Assembly: GCA_051294375.1 (NCBI GenBank) | Contig: CM119269.1 | Span: 4,918,686-4,982,685 of the forward strand | Source: Paraspadella gotoi | Taxonomy: Eukaryota > Chaetognatha | DNA length: 64,000 nucleotides | Reading direction: 5' to 3' | Shown: in pieces, positions 49,318-58,971 of the stretch | How positions within the stretch are numbered: position 1 is the first letter of the stretch | How the letters are laid out: each line of letters starts with the position of its first letter | Notes under the pieces: generated by a model | Seen by the model: the letters and a program-made list of their open reading frames with translations, nothing else | What the model was told of the DNA's origin: nothing | The model's database searches: none | Translations under genes and position numbers: made by a program

Positions 49318-50405
49318 AACCGACGGCGATTCTTCCAACGCTCCGACCAACCCGTCAATGTCATTCCTATGTTTAAAAATATTTACTATGAGATTTTTTT
49401 ACTGTTATGAATTTGTATATGTATATTTTTGCTTGATTTATACAATAGTTATTGTTGCACGACCATGTTGCGAAGTTGTTGAGATTGAAAGATTACTTCT
49501 TCCAGTTTTATTCTGTTTATAATAGGGCAAAGAGGGATTTTTTACTCATATGTCAAATAAATAATAAAGTAGTATAGTTTTTTTGTACTACAGCCTAATC
49601 GTCATTGAACGAGCGAATTCATAAAGTCAGTTCTTAAATTTCTGGGTGGAAACTAACAAAAAGTAGAAAGTCGGTTCTCAAACTTATCTCAAGATGTCAG
49701 TGCAGTTCGGAAAGATTTTCTTGTTTGCTTGGTTTAACAAAAGCGCAACCTCGATGAAATTTGAGCTTCTGTTAAAACTAGAAGCTCTAAGTTAGAATCT
49801 AACCTATTCGTCAGAAACAAAATTAATTTATATTCTTGCTAACTAAACGAATGGTTATAGCAAGATATGATTCTAGAATTTTACGTGAGAATTGAAATAA
49901 GACTAAATTTTTGTTTAAATCAAGAAGTTGGTTTAACTGTTAAATATCATTTCAATAGTAGATTAAGTTTCTAAATTAAAAGAGCCAAATTTAACTTCTA
50001 TTAACGAAATACAGATTAATATTTAATTTGTCTTCGTGTTGTGTTCTCGACGAAAAAAGTTAGAACCTTCATAATAATCCTAAAATCAGTGAAGATCCGT
50101 TATGTTTGAATGAAAGATAATCGGTCTGCATGACAATCGCGTCGGGGATTACTTTTTTTGTTGCTGGTTTCATTTTTATGCTAATATAGAAAGATAAAAT
50201 TCTTACAATCACAGTGAAAACTTTTAAAAATATTTTATGATAATTTTTATAAAAATCCCATCATTTTTTGAAAGTTCAACAGTTGATACAAATAAGATAA
50301 ATATCAAAATAAACGGAAAAATATTTAAAAAATAAAATAACCAGTCTTCACTGTAACTTCATTGTTTTCCTCCTCTCTATTCTTTGCTCCCCAGCTCGAG
50401 TTCAG
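49318..50405. other. Intergenic: PRPSAP 3' UTR and upstream of the EGF gene
   Basis: AT-rich, without coding signals. It contains the PRPSAP polyadenylation signals at its left end and leads to a TATA box at its right end. This block is important because it joins the PRPSAP end to the EGF gene start without any gap or long microsatellite. Confidence 0.7.
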
Positions 50406-50413
50406 TATAAAAG
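50406..50413 (+). promoter_or_regulatory. TATA box of the EGF gene
   Basis: TATAAAAG lies 108 bases before the ATG at 50521 and is followed by a pyrimidine-rich leader with a (CT)n run. This is the usual distance for a short 5' UTR. It supports 50521 as a true gene start. Confidence 0.6.
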
Positions 50414-50520
50414 AGGGGCATAGGGTCCCCTTCTCTCTCTCTCTCTCTCTGTGTCTTTCTTTCCCTCTTTTCTTTGATCTTTTTTTTTAATCGGATCCAA
50501 AATTAGTCCATTAATTTTAA

Positions 50521-53500
50521 ATGCGAAGTAAGGAAAAAATGACCAGCAAAGTAAGTAAAAAGATACGCATTTAATAGATTGAAGTATGGTTCATCGTTTC
50601 GAAATTTGGCTCCAAGTGTCTACAAATTTAACGTCAAATGTATTCAGTTCTGTAATTTTTCAGTTCCAGCAAATAAAGTACGTTATATTGTCTTCTAAAC
50701 GTTTTATAACACTCTTTATCTTTTATCGAGAAGAATTTTTTGAGGGCCTCGCTTCCCTTTAAAGTTTTATAAACCTATGTCCTTTTGTTTGACGAATATT
50801 GAATTAATTAAATCTTATTTTTCCCTCGAGGCGGCGCTGACGTTGGCGCTGATCGTTGTCGCTCTGGTCCTGGTCGGCGTCGTCAATGGGGGAGTGTCTC
50901 GATCCTCAATCCCGCGATGGGCGCGGTCATTGTTGAGGAGAAGATCGGTGAGTTTTTGCGCACAATTTTTTTTAATTCCGTCAAAATGCTAATTTGTCAT
51001 GCTATCCCTTTTCATTGTACATGGAAACTCAGAATAGACGTTAAAATATGTTATTTTTTATATCGCAAAATCAATTGTAATCACAAGGAGAAAATTTAAT
51101 GAATGCGAATAAACGAATGGTATATTTTTTTACTTTTAAATTTTTTAAAAAAAATTGTTTCAGACGACATCGAAGTCATGTTTGCATTACACCTACAGCA
51201 GATGCAACAAAAACGGTGAGTCAACAAGACTGTTTGTATTATTATGGTTTTTTTTTATCATTAATCATATTGCATGTCAATACTTCTTCGCTAAACGCTT
51301 TATAAAACTCAAAATTATACATTTATATTCATCAAATTACTGTCATTTTTAAGCCTACAACTGGTAGGACTCACTTCGGCAAACTTTTTTTATTGAGATC
51401 CACAAAATATATATAATAGTATATTAATTAATTAATTAAATACGGTATATATATAGCAAGATAGCATATATACCGCATATGTTTGACCCGATTCAACTTT
51501 CAGCCCAATGCCTGCTGAAAACGGAGACTTACCAAGATACTGCAGTTAACTTTAAAAACGTCAAGTACGGAGTTGAGTTTCTGTGTCTCTGCAAACCCGG
51601 TTACGAAACTTATTACCCTAACAATCCATCCCCGGCTGTTCCCAACGACGGCGATCCTCCACAGGATTACTGCAACGCCGGGAAGGTAGGTGACTAAGTG
51701 TGGGATCATTTACGGATTTCATTATGGTAAGTGTCTACCCATTGATCAATGATTACTAGTGAAGAGACAGTAATGATTGTTGGGTGTTAGTGACAGAACC
51801 GTTCAATATAAGCAGTCCCTGAGCTTCGGGTCTAGGTTGTAACACCGTGTTACAGGCGGGTTCAGCGCCCCGTCCCCTCTCAACTGCTAGGCGACCACCG
51901 GGCTAGAACCCCGGACCTTTGGGTTGGGAGGCGAATGACTTGCCTCCTGCACCAATGGCCGCTGATGAACGGTTGGTTCATCATACTAGTAAAATTTTGT
52001 GAGGGCGATTTAGATCCAAAATAATTTTTATGCATTCTTTCATTACTTTTAGAGCAGCGCTCTGAAAAACTTGAAATATTTTACCGTTTTTAAAACGTAA
52101 CAAAAGTTGTCTTTTTGCCAGGATCCTTGCCGCACCTCGAATCCTTGCGGCACCAAGAGCGCGGACAACAAATGCGTCTACGACAAACCGGGTCAGTTCA
52201 AGTGCATCTGCACCCAATTTTGGGAAGGTCAGATTTGCCAGAATGACGTCAACGAGTGTCTCAAGGAGGATCGCTGCAAGAACGACGGAACCTGTCAGAA
52301 CCAAATACAGAGCACCCAGTTTCCCATGGGATACAGCTGCATGTGAGAACAACGACGGGAAAAAAAAAAATCGTCAAATTTAAATTACTATGTAAAATAT
52401 TGAAAAAAAAAAACTGACTTATTAAGTCTCTAGTGACAAGCATAATTCGCTCAAATCAGCATAAAACAAAATTTGGATTTTTTTTAATTTCAAATTCATT
52501 AATTGGGGCGGGATTTTTTAAATCGTCACTATGTCACATCGAATTCAGCTGCAAAACCGGAACCACCGGCGCCAATTGCGAGGAAGTCAACGATCCCTGC
52601 GCTCGTTCGCCGTGTCTCGGGACGTCCGCTTTTGGCGGGGCGGTCGACTCCAACCCCTGCGTCAAATTGAACGACGGTGAGATTTGATATTAGTTACTCG
52701 TCTACTAGATCAAACAATATGGATGAATTAAAAATTATTTCATGTTATTTAATATTTAAGATATAAGGACGGTGTTGTTTGTTATACCATCTTTTAAGAA
52801 AAAATATTTTTTATTAACTTTCTACGAAATATCACACTTATACAGTCAAACTGACTCCAAATTCACCAAATTTATTAGCGACTTTATTTTCTCATGACTC
52901 CGAAAAGCCTGCACTGGAACTACCCCTACGTGCGCCATAGTCCTGAAGGATCCAAAGACTCTGAGTGGGTGAGTCTTGGGGTTAGGAAACGAGCATATCA
53001 ATTTGTTTTGTTCAAAAAAAAAAAAAAAAAAACCTAAAAAAATTGACGTCAGCTAATTTTAAAATCAGATTATAATCCTAACTTACCTTTTCCCATTCCG
53101 CCCTCTTTTTTCCTTACCCTCCCCCCTCCAGTTACAAATGCACCTGCAAGGATGGATGGGGCGGCCAGAAGTGCGAAATGCGGACGGGCGGTTGCGATTC
53201 GAACCCCTGCGCCGGAAGAGGGACGTGCGAGATCGACAATCTCTACCCGACGTTCTTCAAGTGCATCTGCTACGAGGGATACTCCAATGACGTCGCCCAG
53301 CTGGCCGAAGGCAGATACTGCACCAAAGTCGTCAACCTGTGCGACAACTCGCCCTGCAAGAACGAGGGAACGTGCGTCTGTTTGGGTAAAGATTATTTTG
53401 CGGGTCCAAACATCTTCTGTTGTTTTTTCTGCTTTGTAGTAGTGTTTTTTTTTTCATTTCAATGATGTTTTTCGATCAGTAGCCTATTAACCAACGATGA

Positions 53501-53675
53501 AATTAATATTTCTTCTTTTTTTTTTCCCCCAAGGCGCCAACAACGTCAAGTGTGTCTGCAAGCCGGGCTTCGTCGGTCCGCGCTGCGAGACCCAAGTCGA
53601 CCCATGCTACTCGCCCGTCAGACCCAAGTGCCTCAACGGCGGCAAATGCACCAGACAGAAGGTCAACAACGAGAA
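50521..53675 (+). CDS. EGF-repeat protein, N-terminal part
   Basis: Nine exons keep phase throughout: 50521-50550, 50831-50947, 51164-51215, 51504-51685, 52122-52342, 52549-52676, 52908-52968, 53132-53385 and 53534-53675. Exon 1 gives a basic start (MRSKEKMTSK). Exon 2 gives a hydrophobic segment (AALTLALIVVALVLVGVVNG), so the protein is either anchored by this segment or has a signal peptide. Exons 3-9 encode about six EGF domains, e.g. FKCICTQFWEGQICQNDVNE, CKTGTTGANCE, YKCTCKDGWGGQKCE and VKCVCKPGFVGPRCE. The last exon ends inside an EGF domain after its third cysteine (NGGKCTRQ), so the gene must continue. The exons at 41413-45890 are the likely continuation, with at least one exon missing between. 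A SINE sits in the intron after exon 4. Confidence 0.85.
51761..51983 (-). mobile_element. tRNA-derived SINE with target duplication
   Basis: In reverse orientation this 223-base element matches the copies at 58231-58466 and 58650-58855. It has a tRNA-like head with A-box-like GGCCATTGGTGC and B-box GGTTCTAGCCC, and a unique 3' part ending TAACAATAATTACTGTCTCTTC-like. It is flanked by a perfect 7-base duplication, TACTAGT (51754-51760 and 51984-51990). It lies in an intron of the EGF gene. Confidence 0.85.
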
Positions 53676-53681
53676 GTGAGG

Positions 53682-53824
53682 AGAGAGAGAGAGAGAGAGA
53701 GAGAGGAGAGGAGAGAGAGAAGAGATGAAGAGAGAGAGAGAGAGGAAGAGAGACTTGGAGAAAGGAGAGACAAGTCGCGCCCCAACGTAGAGATGAGGCC
53801 TTGTGAGGGTGAGAGGGGGAGAGG

Positions 53825-53875
<51 letters not shown>
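53682..53875. repeat. (GA)n array with a copy of PRPSAP exon 7's end
   Basis: GA-rich arrays surround a non-repeat core (about 53755-53810) that resembles 54905-54960, the end of PRPSAP exon 7. Shared words are CCCAACGTAGAGATG and GAGGCCTTGTG. A donor-like GTGAGG and (GA)n follow. It looks like a noisy extension of the exon 7 contig into its downstream intron. Confidence 0.7.
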
Positions 53876-53931
53876 AGCAGGATAGTCGCCATTGCACCCA
53901 AGACACATAATACCTACACTAACTTACTAAG

Positions 53932-54490
53932 GCGTAGTGAAGTTACATACGAAAATTCTAAAGTCAATTATGAACAACATACCATCAGTGAACATTAATT
54001 TGTAAAAAAAATTAATTTTATGCTTTTTAATTTTCGCAGTAGGCATATATTATATATAGTACTATCCTTATAAAATCGAAAAATTTCAAATAAGCTTTTC
54101 TTAATTTTGATTGCAGATTTGAATTCCTCGTCAAAAGTTGATAAAAGAAAATATAAATCATATTTTTAAAAATCTTTCATTAAGTGGGTTAAAAATTAAA
54201 AAAAACTAATATTTAATATATAAAAATTTAATTTTCAGCTTAAAATATAGCTTTTTCTAATTTTTGACCCACTTAATGAAGGAATTTTTCATAAAGAGTT
54301 ATATTTTTTTTATCAACTTTTTATGACAAATCCAAATCTGTAAAAAAATCTTAGAAAAAACTGTTTTGAAATTTTAACATTTATTGATTTAAGTTATATA
54401 AATATGGCCTACTGCGTAAATTGAAATTTATTCTAAATTTTTTATTATATAAATGTTCATTAATATAATGTTGTTCGTTCCTCACTTTAG
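53932..54490 (+). mobile_element. Foldback (MITE-like) repeat, copy 2
   Basis: Second copy of the element at 5250-5725. The symmetry is clearer here: TTCATTAAGTGGGTTAAAAA is mirrored by TTTTTGACCCACTTAATGAA about 90 bases later. It lies just before PRPSAP exon 6, so it sits in intron 5 or is joined there by the assembly. Confidence 0.65.
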
Positions 54491-54555
54491 AATTTTAAAT
54501 TATTTCTTTCTTTCTTTCTTCTAACTTACTTTCAATCACACTGTCAAATTTTCAG

Positions 54556-54967
54556 GAAAAGATTCCGAACTGGCAAAATTCGGTGATGGTCGCCAGGCAA
54601 CCGTCGGCGGCCAACAGGTGAGTCAAATTGTTTATTAGGTGCCACACTCACATTTTGAACTTTTATATTTGTTTTAAAATTTAGCCTAATGTAGTCTAAT
54701 ATATGAAAACAAGTAATCTTGCTATTTTTCATAGCCTGTAATAAGTAAAGTAAGCTTTGTTTAATAATTTCATAAACTAATAAATAAATTAAAACCCCAA
54801 CAACAACAAAACAGAGCTACCTCCTACGCGGAACGACTTCGCGTGGGCATCGCCGTCATTCACGGCGACCACACCATGATGCTCGGGGCGGAGGAGAGAG
54901 AGCGAGAGCTTGGAGGGAGACAGTCGCCGCCCAACGTAGAGATGGAGGCCTTGTGGCTCTGTCCAAT
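54556..54967 (+). CDS. PRPSAP: PRPP synthetase-associated protein, exons 6-7
   Basis: Exon 6 (54556-54617) starts in phase 0 with EKIPNWQNSVMVARQPSAAN, the exact continuation of QYIQ at the end of exon 5 (57529). Exon 7 (54815 to about 54967) continues with TSYAERLRVGIAVIHGDHTM and ends near RQSPPNVEMEALW, matching the family's GR-SPP-V segment. The exact end of exon 7 is unclear and its phase does not fit exon 8 (46234) cleanly. The next bases are a long (CTTT)n tract. Confidence 0.88.
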
Positions 54968-54989
54968 GTAATGATCCTGTCTGTCTTAT

Positions 54990-55016
54990 GTCTTGTCTTA
55001 TCTTCTCTTCCTTTTT

Positions 55017-55047
<31 letters not shown>

Positions 55048-55245
55048 TTTTCTTTCTTTTCTTTCTTTTTTTTTTCTTTCTTTCTTTCTTCTTTCTTTCT
55101 TCTTCTTTCTTCTTTCTTCTTTCTTTCTTTCTTTCTTTCTTTCTTTTCTTTTCTTCTTTTTTCTTTCTTTTTTTTTTTTTTCTTTTTTTTCTTTTTTTTT
55201 TTTCCCTCCCTTTTTTTTTTTTTTTTTTTATTTTTTTTTTTTCTA
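54990..55245. repeat. (CTTT)n/poly-T tract at a block join
   Basis: About 250 bases of CTTT and T runs between PRPSAP exon 7 and the block that starts with a SINE tail fragment. The Phe/Leu/Ser open frames on it are meaningless. Confidence 0.9.
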
Positions 55246-55282
55246 TCACTAACTCATAACAATAATTACTGTCTCTTCAACA
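55246..55282 (+). mobile_element. SINE 3' tail fragment
   Basis: ATCACTAACTCATAACAATA and following bases equal the 3' end of the SINE copies at 58432-58466. The rest of the element is missing, replaced by the CTTT tract. Confidence 0.7.
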
Positions 55283-55857
55283 GTCTCGTTTATTCACTCA
55301 CAGAGTACCTGGCTTCCCTGTCAATGAAGTGGTATAATGTTTCAAAGAATGTTTCAATTGTATGAAAAGACCACTCCCTTAAGTATTAGATCGGGGAATA
55401 CTATATTGTACTCCGCCCAGCATCAAAATACAAAGATCTGAATTTTATGAAATTGGTACAACCAATATAAAAATTATTCATTTATTTAATAAATAAGCCA
55501 TAAGCCTGACTTTGGACAGGCTTTGGTGGTTTAAGGCCTCCATCACTCTTACAAGATAATAACATAGCTTCGTCAGTCGACACTATTTGCTTCCCTTCAC
55601 GACTTTCACAATTTAATTTTTCTCAGTAATTCACGGTTTTCACTGACCTTGTGCGGCTCGCTTTATTACTCCCGTTACTTGATCCCTCTTTCACTTTCCC
55701 CTATATTTTAACCCGACCCGCTTTCACTGCTGCTTCCAGCTATTCTTGCGTTGACATTCTTCCCACTCTTTCCTATAATGACCATATGACTCACCTCTCT
55801 TCCGCATTTTCATTCTTTTCACGTCGTCTTATCCTACTTACCCCCTCCTCGTCCCAG

Positions 55858-56231
55858 GTCATCGCCTCCTTCTACGTCAAGCCCAACTTCCCCGGTCGCA
55901 GTTCTCACATCTGCAACGCGGGATTCATGGTTCACAAAGACTTTCGGCGTCTCGGCCTCTTGCGCCTTTTAACTCCCGTATTCCTCCGCGCGGCGAAGGA
56001 GCTCGGATTCGCGGCGTCTTTCTTCAACCTCGTCTTCGCCTCGAACGCGGGGGCGTTGAAGATTTACCGGGAGTTTGGTGAGTGGATAAAGTGAAGATCG
56101 AACGTGAAATTTCTCTTGAAGTGGTGGGTTTGTTGGAAAGTTTATACGGCGGCGGTGAAGAAAGTCAGTTTATTTGACAAGTTATTTGTAAGGGGAAAAG
56201 TGGTAACGAAAGGAACAAATTCTAAGAGTGG

Positions 56232-56312
<81 letters not shown>

Positions 56313-56476
56313 CGTCAGATTGTCAAACTATCTCTTTTCAAGGTTTCCGCGAGATTGGCGTCATTCCGTCCGCCGGTCGTCTCAAAGATGGCAGCGTCGT
56401 CGACGCGGTTCAGTTCTACTACGACCTCTCTACGTACGAAGTCGAAGCAGACGGCGACAAAAAAGCATCGAGCTAA
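55858..56476 (+). CDS. GNAT-family N-acetyltransferase, last two exons
   Basis: Exon 55858-56077 begins VIASFYVKPNFPGRSSHICN and continues GFMVHKDFRRLGLLRLL, which is strand 4 plus the acetyl-CoA pyrophosphate-binding loop of the GNAT fold, then FAASFFNLVFASNAGALKIY. Exon 56343-56476 continues in phase 1 with GFREIGVIPSAGRLKDG and ends in TAA. The sequence resembles the fungal/bacterial type of GNAT with the FYIKPNFPGR motif. The substrate cannot be told from sequence. A (GA)n array lies in the intron. A polyadenylation signal (56599-56604) precedes the PRPSAP start codon by only 93 bases. The preceding exon is at 57850-58050, to the right. Confidence 0.85.
56229..56306. repeat. (GA)n microsatellite in GNAT intron
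   Basis: A pure GA array of about 78 bases inside the last GNAT intron. Here the exons on both sides are in the right order. Confidence 0.95.
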
Positions 56477-56696
56477 AAATAGTCACGTGATAGATAAACC
56501 TTTGCTGCGTTGTATTCTGTGATTACCTTGTTTTTTTGTTTTTTTTTAATTCCTCATGTTATTTCTCGTAAAGATGTTGCACGTCAAACATTTACATAAA
56601 TAAAAATTTGACTTGGAATTCAATGAAGCGTTTGTGATTGTCGCCGCGTCAATTGGCGTCTCCTCATTACGTCGTTACGTCACAGTGTCACAAAAA

Positions 56697-57529
56697 ATGA
56701 ACGCGGGGAAAGGATATGTGTTTTTGGCGGGAAGCTCCCATCCGAGGCTGTCGCAGGTTAGGTCAAGCCAGGGTCACTTCGGGTCGTGTCGGGTTTAGAA
56801 TTTGAAAAATTTTTATGTTACAGACGATCGGAGAGCAACTGATGCGCGACGTGGGAAAGTGTCGAACTTACCAAAAACCTTGCAAAGAAACTTGCGTCGA
56901 CATCCGAGAATCGGTTCGAGGTCAGGACGTCTTCATTTTGCAAAGCGGGTGAGAGGATTATGAGGATTAGAGAACTAGAGGATTAGAGGTAGTGTGGGAA
57001 TGTGAGGATTATGGGAATAAATGTGAAATATCGGATGAGGTGGGGAAAGCTGGCATTAGCTTCTAGAGCCTCCAAGCATTTCTTCTTGCTCAAAAAAGGT
57101 CGACGAATCCCAACGATGATTTGATGGAGTTGCTGCAACTCGTCTACGCCTGCAAGACCTCCTCCGCGAATAGGGTAACTTATGGAAAATGTTATCTTAT
57201 AATGTTTATTAAACATTATTAAACGCTCGACCTTACCTTCCAGATAATCGGAGTGATGCCTTACATCCCCTACAGTCGCCAGAGCAAGATGGCCAAGAGA
57301 GGTTCCATCGTCTGCAAGTTAGTGGCCAGGATGCTCGCCAAAGCAGGTAAGGCTCTCGGCCGCCTGGGTAGGTCGAGGTTCACTAGATTTCTAAGAAATT
57401 GCCTCTCTAATTTCGCCAGGAATGAACCACCTCATCACGATGGACTTACCTCAAAAGGAAATTCAGGCTTTCTTCGATTTTCCCGTCGATAACTTGAGAG
57501 CTGCGGCTCTGTTGCTGCAGTACATTCAA
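56697..57529 (+). CDS. PRPSAP: PRPP synthetase-associated protein, exons 1-5
   Basis: Exons 56697-56756 ([20 protein letters not shown]), 56824-56948 ([20 protein letters not shown]), 57099-57174 ([18 protein letters not shown]), 57244-57346 ([26 protein letters not shown]) and 57420-57529 ([35 protein letters not shown]) keep phase. The [15 protein letters not shown] segment is the PRPSAP version of the PRPS catalytic flexible loop and lacks the catalytic pattern of true PRPP synthetases. The ATG fits the family start. The next exon is at 54556. The GNAT stop codon lies 220 bases upstream, so both genes may be compactly arranged head to tail. Confidence 0.93.
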
Positions 57530-57540
57530 GTGAGGTTGCA

Positions 57541-57622
57541 ATGTAGATGCGCCTTCTCTCTCTCTCTTCTCTCTCTCTCTCTATCTCTCTTCTTCTCCTC
57601 TCTCTCTCTCTCTCTTCTCTCT

Positions 57623-57653
<31 letters not shown>

Positions 57654-57671
57654 ACTATCTCTCTCTCTCCA

Positions 57672-57723
<52 letters not shown>

Positions 57724-57728
57724 CTCAC

Positions 57729-57765
<37 letters not shown>

Positions 57766-57770
57766 CCAAT
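57541..57770. repeat. (CT)n array at a block join
   Basis: Interrupted CT repeats between PRPSAP exon 5 and a GNAT exon. PRPSAP intron 5 enters this array and does not come out into exon 6, which is why I treat it as a join. Confidence 0.9.
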
Positions 57771-57849
57771 CTCAAAATCTTTCAGTCACTCTCCCCCTTA
57801 CCCCCACACATCCCCTGTAACCGATCCACATCCCCCCCACCCACCTCAG

Positions 57850-58050
57850 CGTGACCGTCTCCCACTTCAACCCCGACTCCGACCCGACGCCCCCGCCGTC
57901 GTCGACGCCCTCTACCGGATGTTCGAGTTCGTCGTTGATGAAGGGATGTCGTATCCTCAGACGGAGGCGGAGATTTCCTGCTTGGAAGACTTCGAGTCAT
58001 ACTGGATGGCGAGAGACGTCTTCCTGTGCAGGAGGACGGAAGACGGAAAG
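57850..58050 (+). CDS. GNAT-family N-acetyltransferase, upstream exon
   Basis: An exon of 67 codons, phase 0 at both ends, between CCTCAG and GTTGGG. It contains LRPDAPAVVDALYRMFEFVV, DEGMSYPQTEAE and ESYWMARDVFLCRRTEDGK. The EGMSYPQ segment and the strand that follows are the first half of the GNAT fold. It joins in phase to VIASFYVKPN at 55858, giving DGK-VIASFY. At least one upstream exon with the start codon is missing or unrecognised. Confidence 0.82.
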
Positions 58051-58074
58051 GTTGGGTTACTTTTTATTTATTAT

Positions 58075-58200
58075 GAAATTGGTTACAACCAATACAAAAT
58101 TATCAATTCATTTAATAAAATAACCTATCTTGCCCCTGACTTTGGACAGGCTTTGGTGGTTTAAGCCTCCATCACTCTTACAAGATAATGACATAGCAGG
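58075..58200 (+). repeat. Segment shared with 55445-55570
   Basis: About 125 bases match 55445-55570 at roughly 80 percent by eye. It follows the upstream GNAT exon here and precedes the next GNAT exon there. Either it is the unmerged overlap of two contigs in the GNAT intron or two copies of a dispersed repeat; the shorter match at 44829 favours a repeat. Confidence 0.65.
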
Positions 58201-58230
58201 TCCCGGAAAGCTTTCAATCAAGACTCTTTC

Positions 58231-58466
58231 ACAGTATGGTGGACTAAAACCCACCAACCGTTCATCAGCGGCCATTGGTGCCGGAGGCAAGTCATTCGCC
58301 TCCCAACCCAAAGGTCCGGGGTTCTAGCCCGGTGGTCGTCTGGCAGTTAAGAGGGACGGGGCGCTTAACCCGCCTGTAACATAGTGTTACAGCCTGATCC
58401 GAAGCTCAGGGACTGCTTATATTGAACGGTTCTATCACTAACTCATAACAATAATTACTGTCTCTT
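58231..58466 (+). mobile_element. tRNA-derived SINE, copy A
   Basis: Starts TATGGTGGACTAAAACCCAC, contains GGCCATTGGTGC and GGTTCTAGCCC (A- and B-box-like) and ends CAATAATTACTGTCTCTTCA. It is nearly identical to copy B (58650-58855) over their common length. Confidence 0.85.
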
Positions 58467-58514
58467 CATTGGTGAGCCCGACTTCCGAACACAACAGCAA
58501 CAACAACACTTTCA

Positions 58515-58607
58515 GGCGACATGCCTCAACCTGGCGATGCACTTTCCGCCCTCAACACATCAGGCGACATGCCTCAACTTGGTGACGCACTTTCCACCAA
58601 CAACAAT
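58515..58607 (+). repeat. 46-base tandem repeat between two SINE copies
   Basis: Two copies of a unit starting CAGGCGACATGCCTCAAC and ending in CCCTCAACACAT/ACCAACAACAAT. It lies between SINE copies A and B and may be part of a longer composite element. Confidence 0.75.
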
Positions 58608-58649
58608 TCACTGAAGAGACGCAACAGACATCTTCCTACGGGAGGGGGG

Positions 58650-58855
58650 ATGTATGGTGGACTAAAACCCACCAACCGTTCATCAGCGGCCATTGGTGCC
58701 GGAGGCAAGTCATTCGCCTCCCAACCCAAAGGTCCGGGGGTTCTAGCCCGGTGGTCGTCTGGCAGTTAAGAGGGACGGGGCGCTTAACCCGCCTGTAACA
58801 TGGTGTTACAGCCTGATCCGAAGCTCAGGGACTGCTTATATTGACGGTTCGCAAG
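58650..58855 (+). mobile_element. tRNA-derived SINE, copy B (3' truncated)
   Basis: Same as copy A up to GCTTATATTGA, then breaks off. The near identity suggests recent duplication of the unit or an assembly duplication. Confidence 0.8.
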
Positions 58856-58971
58856 TTACATTTTTATTTTACTCATGCGATTTAGATATATTATCGCATA
58901 AAATAATATTAATTCTCGAGCAGACTAACAGATAAAAAGTACGAAAAAAACAAACAAACAAAAAAGAAAGG

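Noticed and set aside
46003-50400. PRPSAP nested inside an intron of the EGF gene
   Set aside because: The piece here is only the 3' half of PRPSAP. Its 5' exons are at 56.7 kb, and the EGF gene has its own promoter and start at 50.4-50.5 kb.
54988-55365. Phe/Leu/Ser-rich membrane-like protein
   Set aside because: It lies entirely on a CTTT/poly-T tract, with three overlapping frames of the same composition.
58231-58320. Functional tRNA gene
   Set aside because: The tRNA-like head has A- and B-box-like motifs but a poor cloverleaf, and it belongs to a dispersed SINE with a non-tRNA tail.
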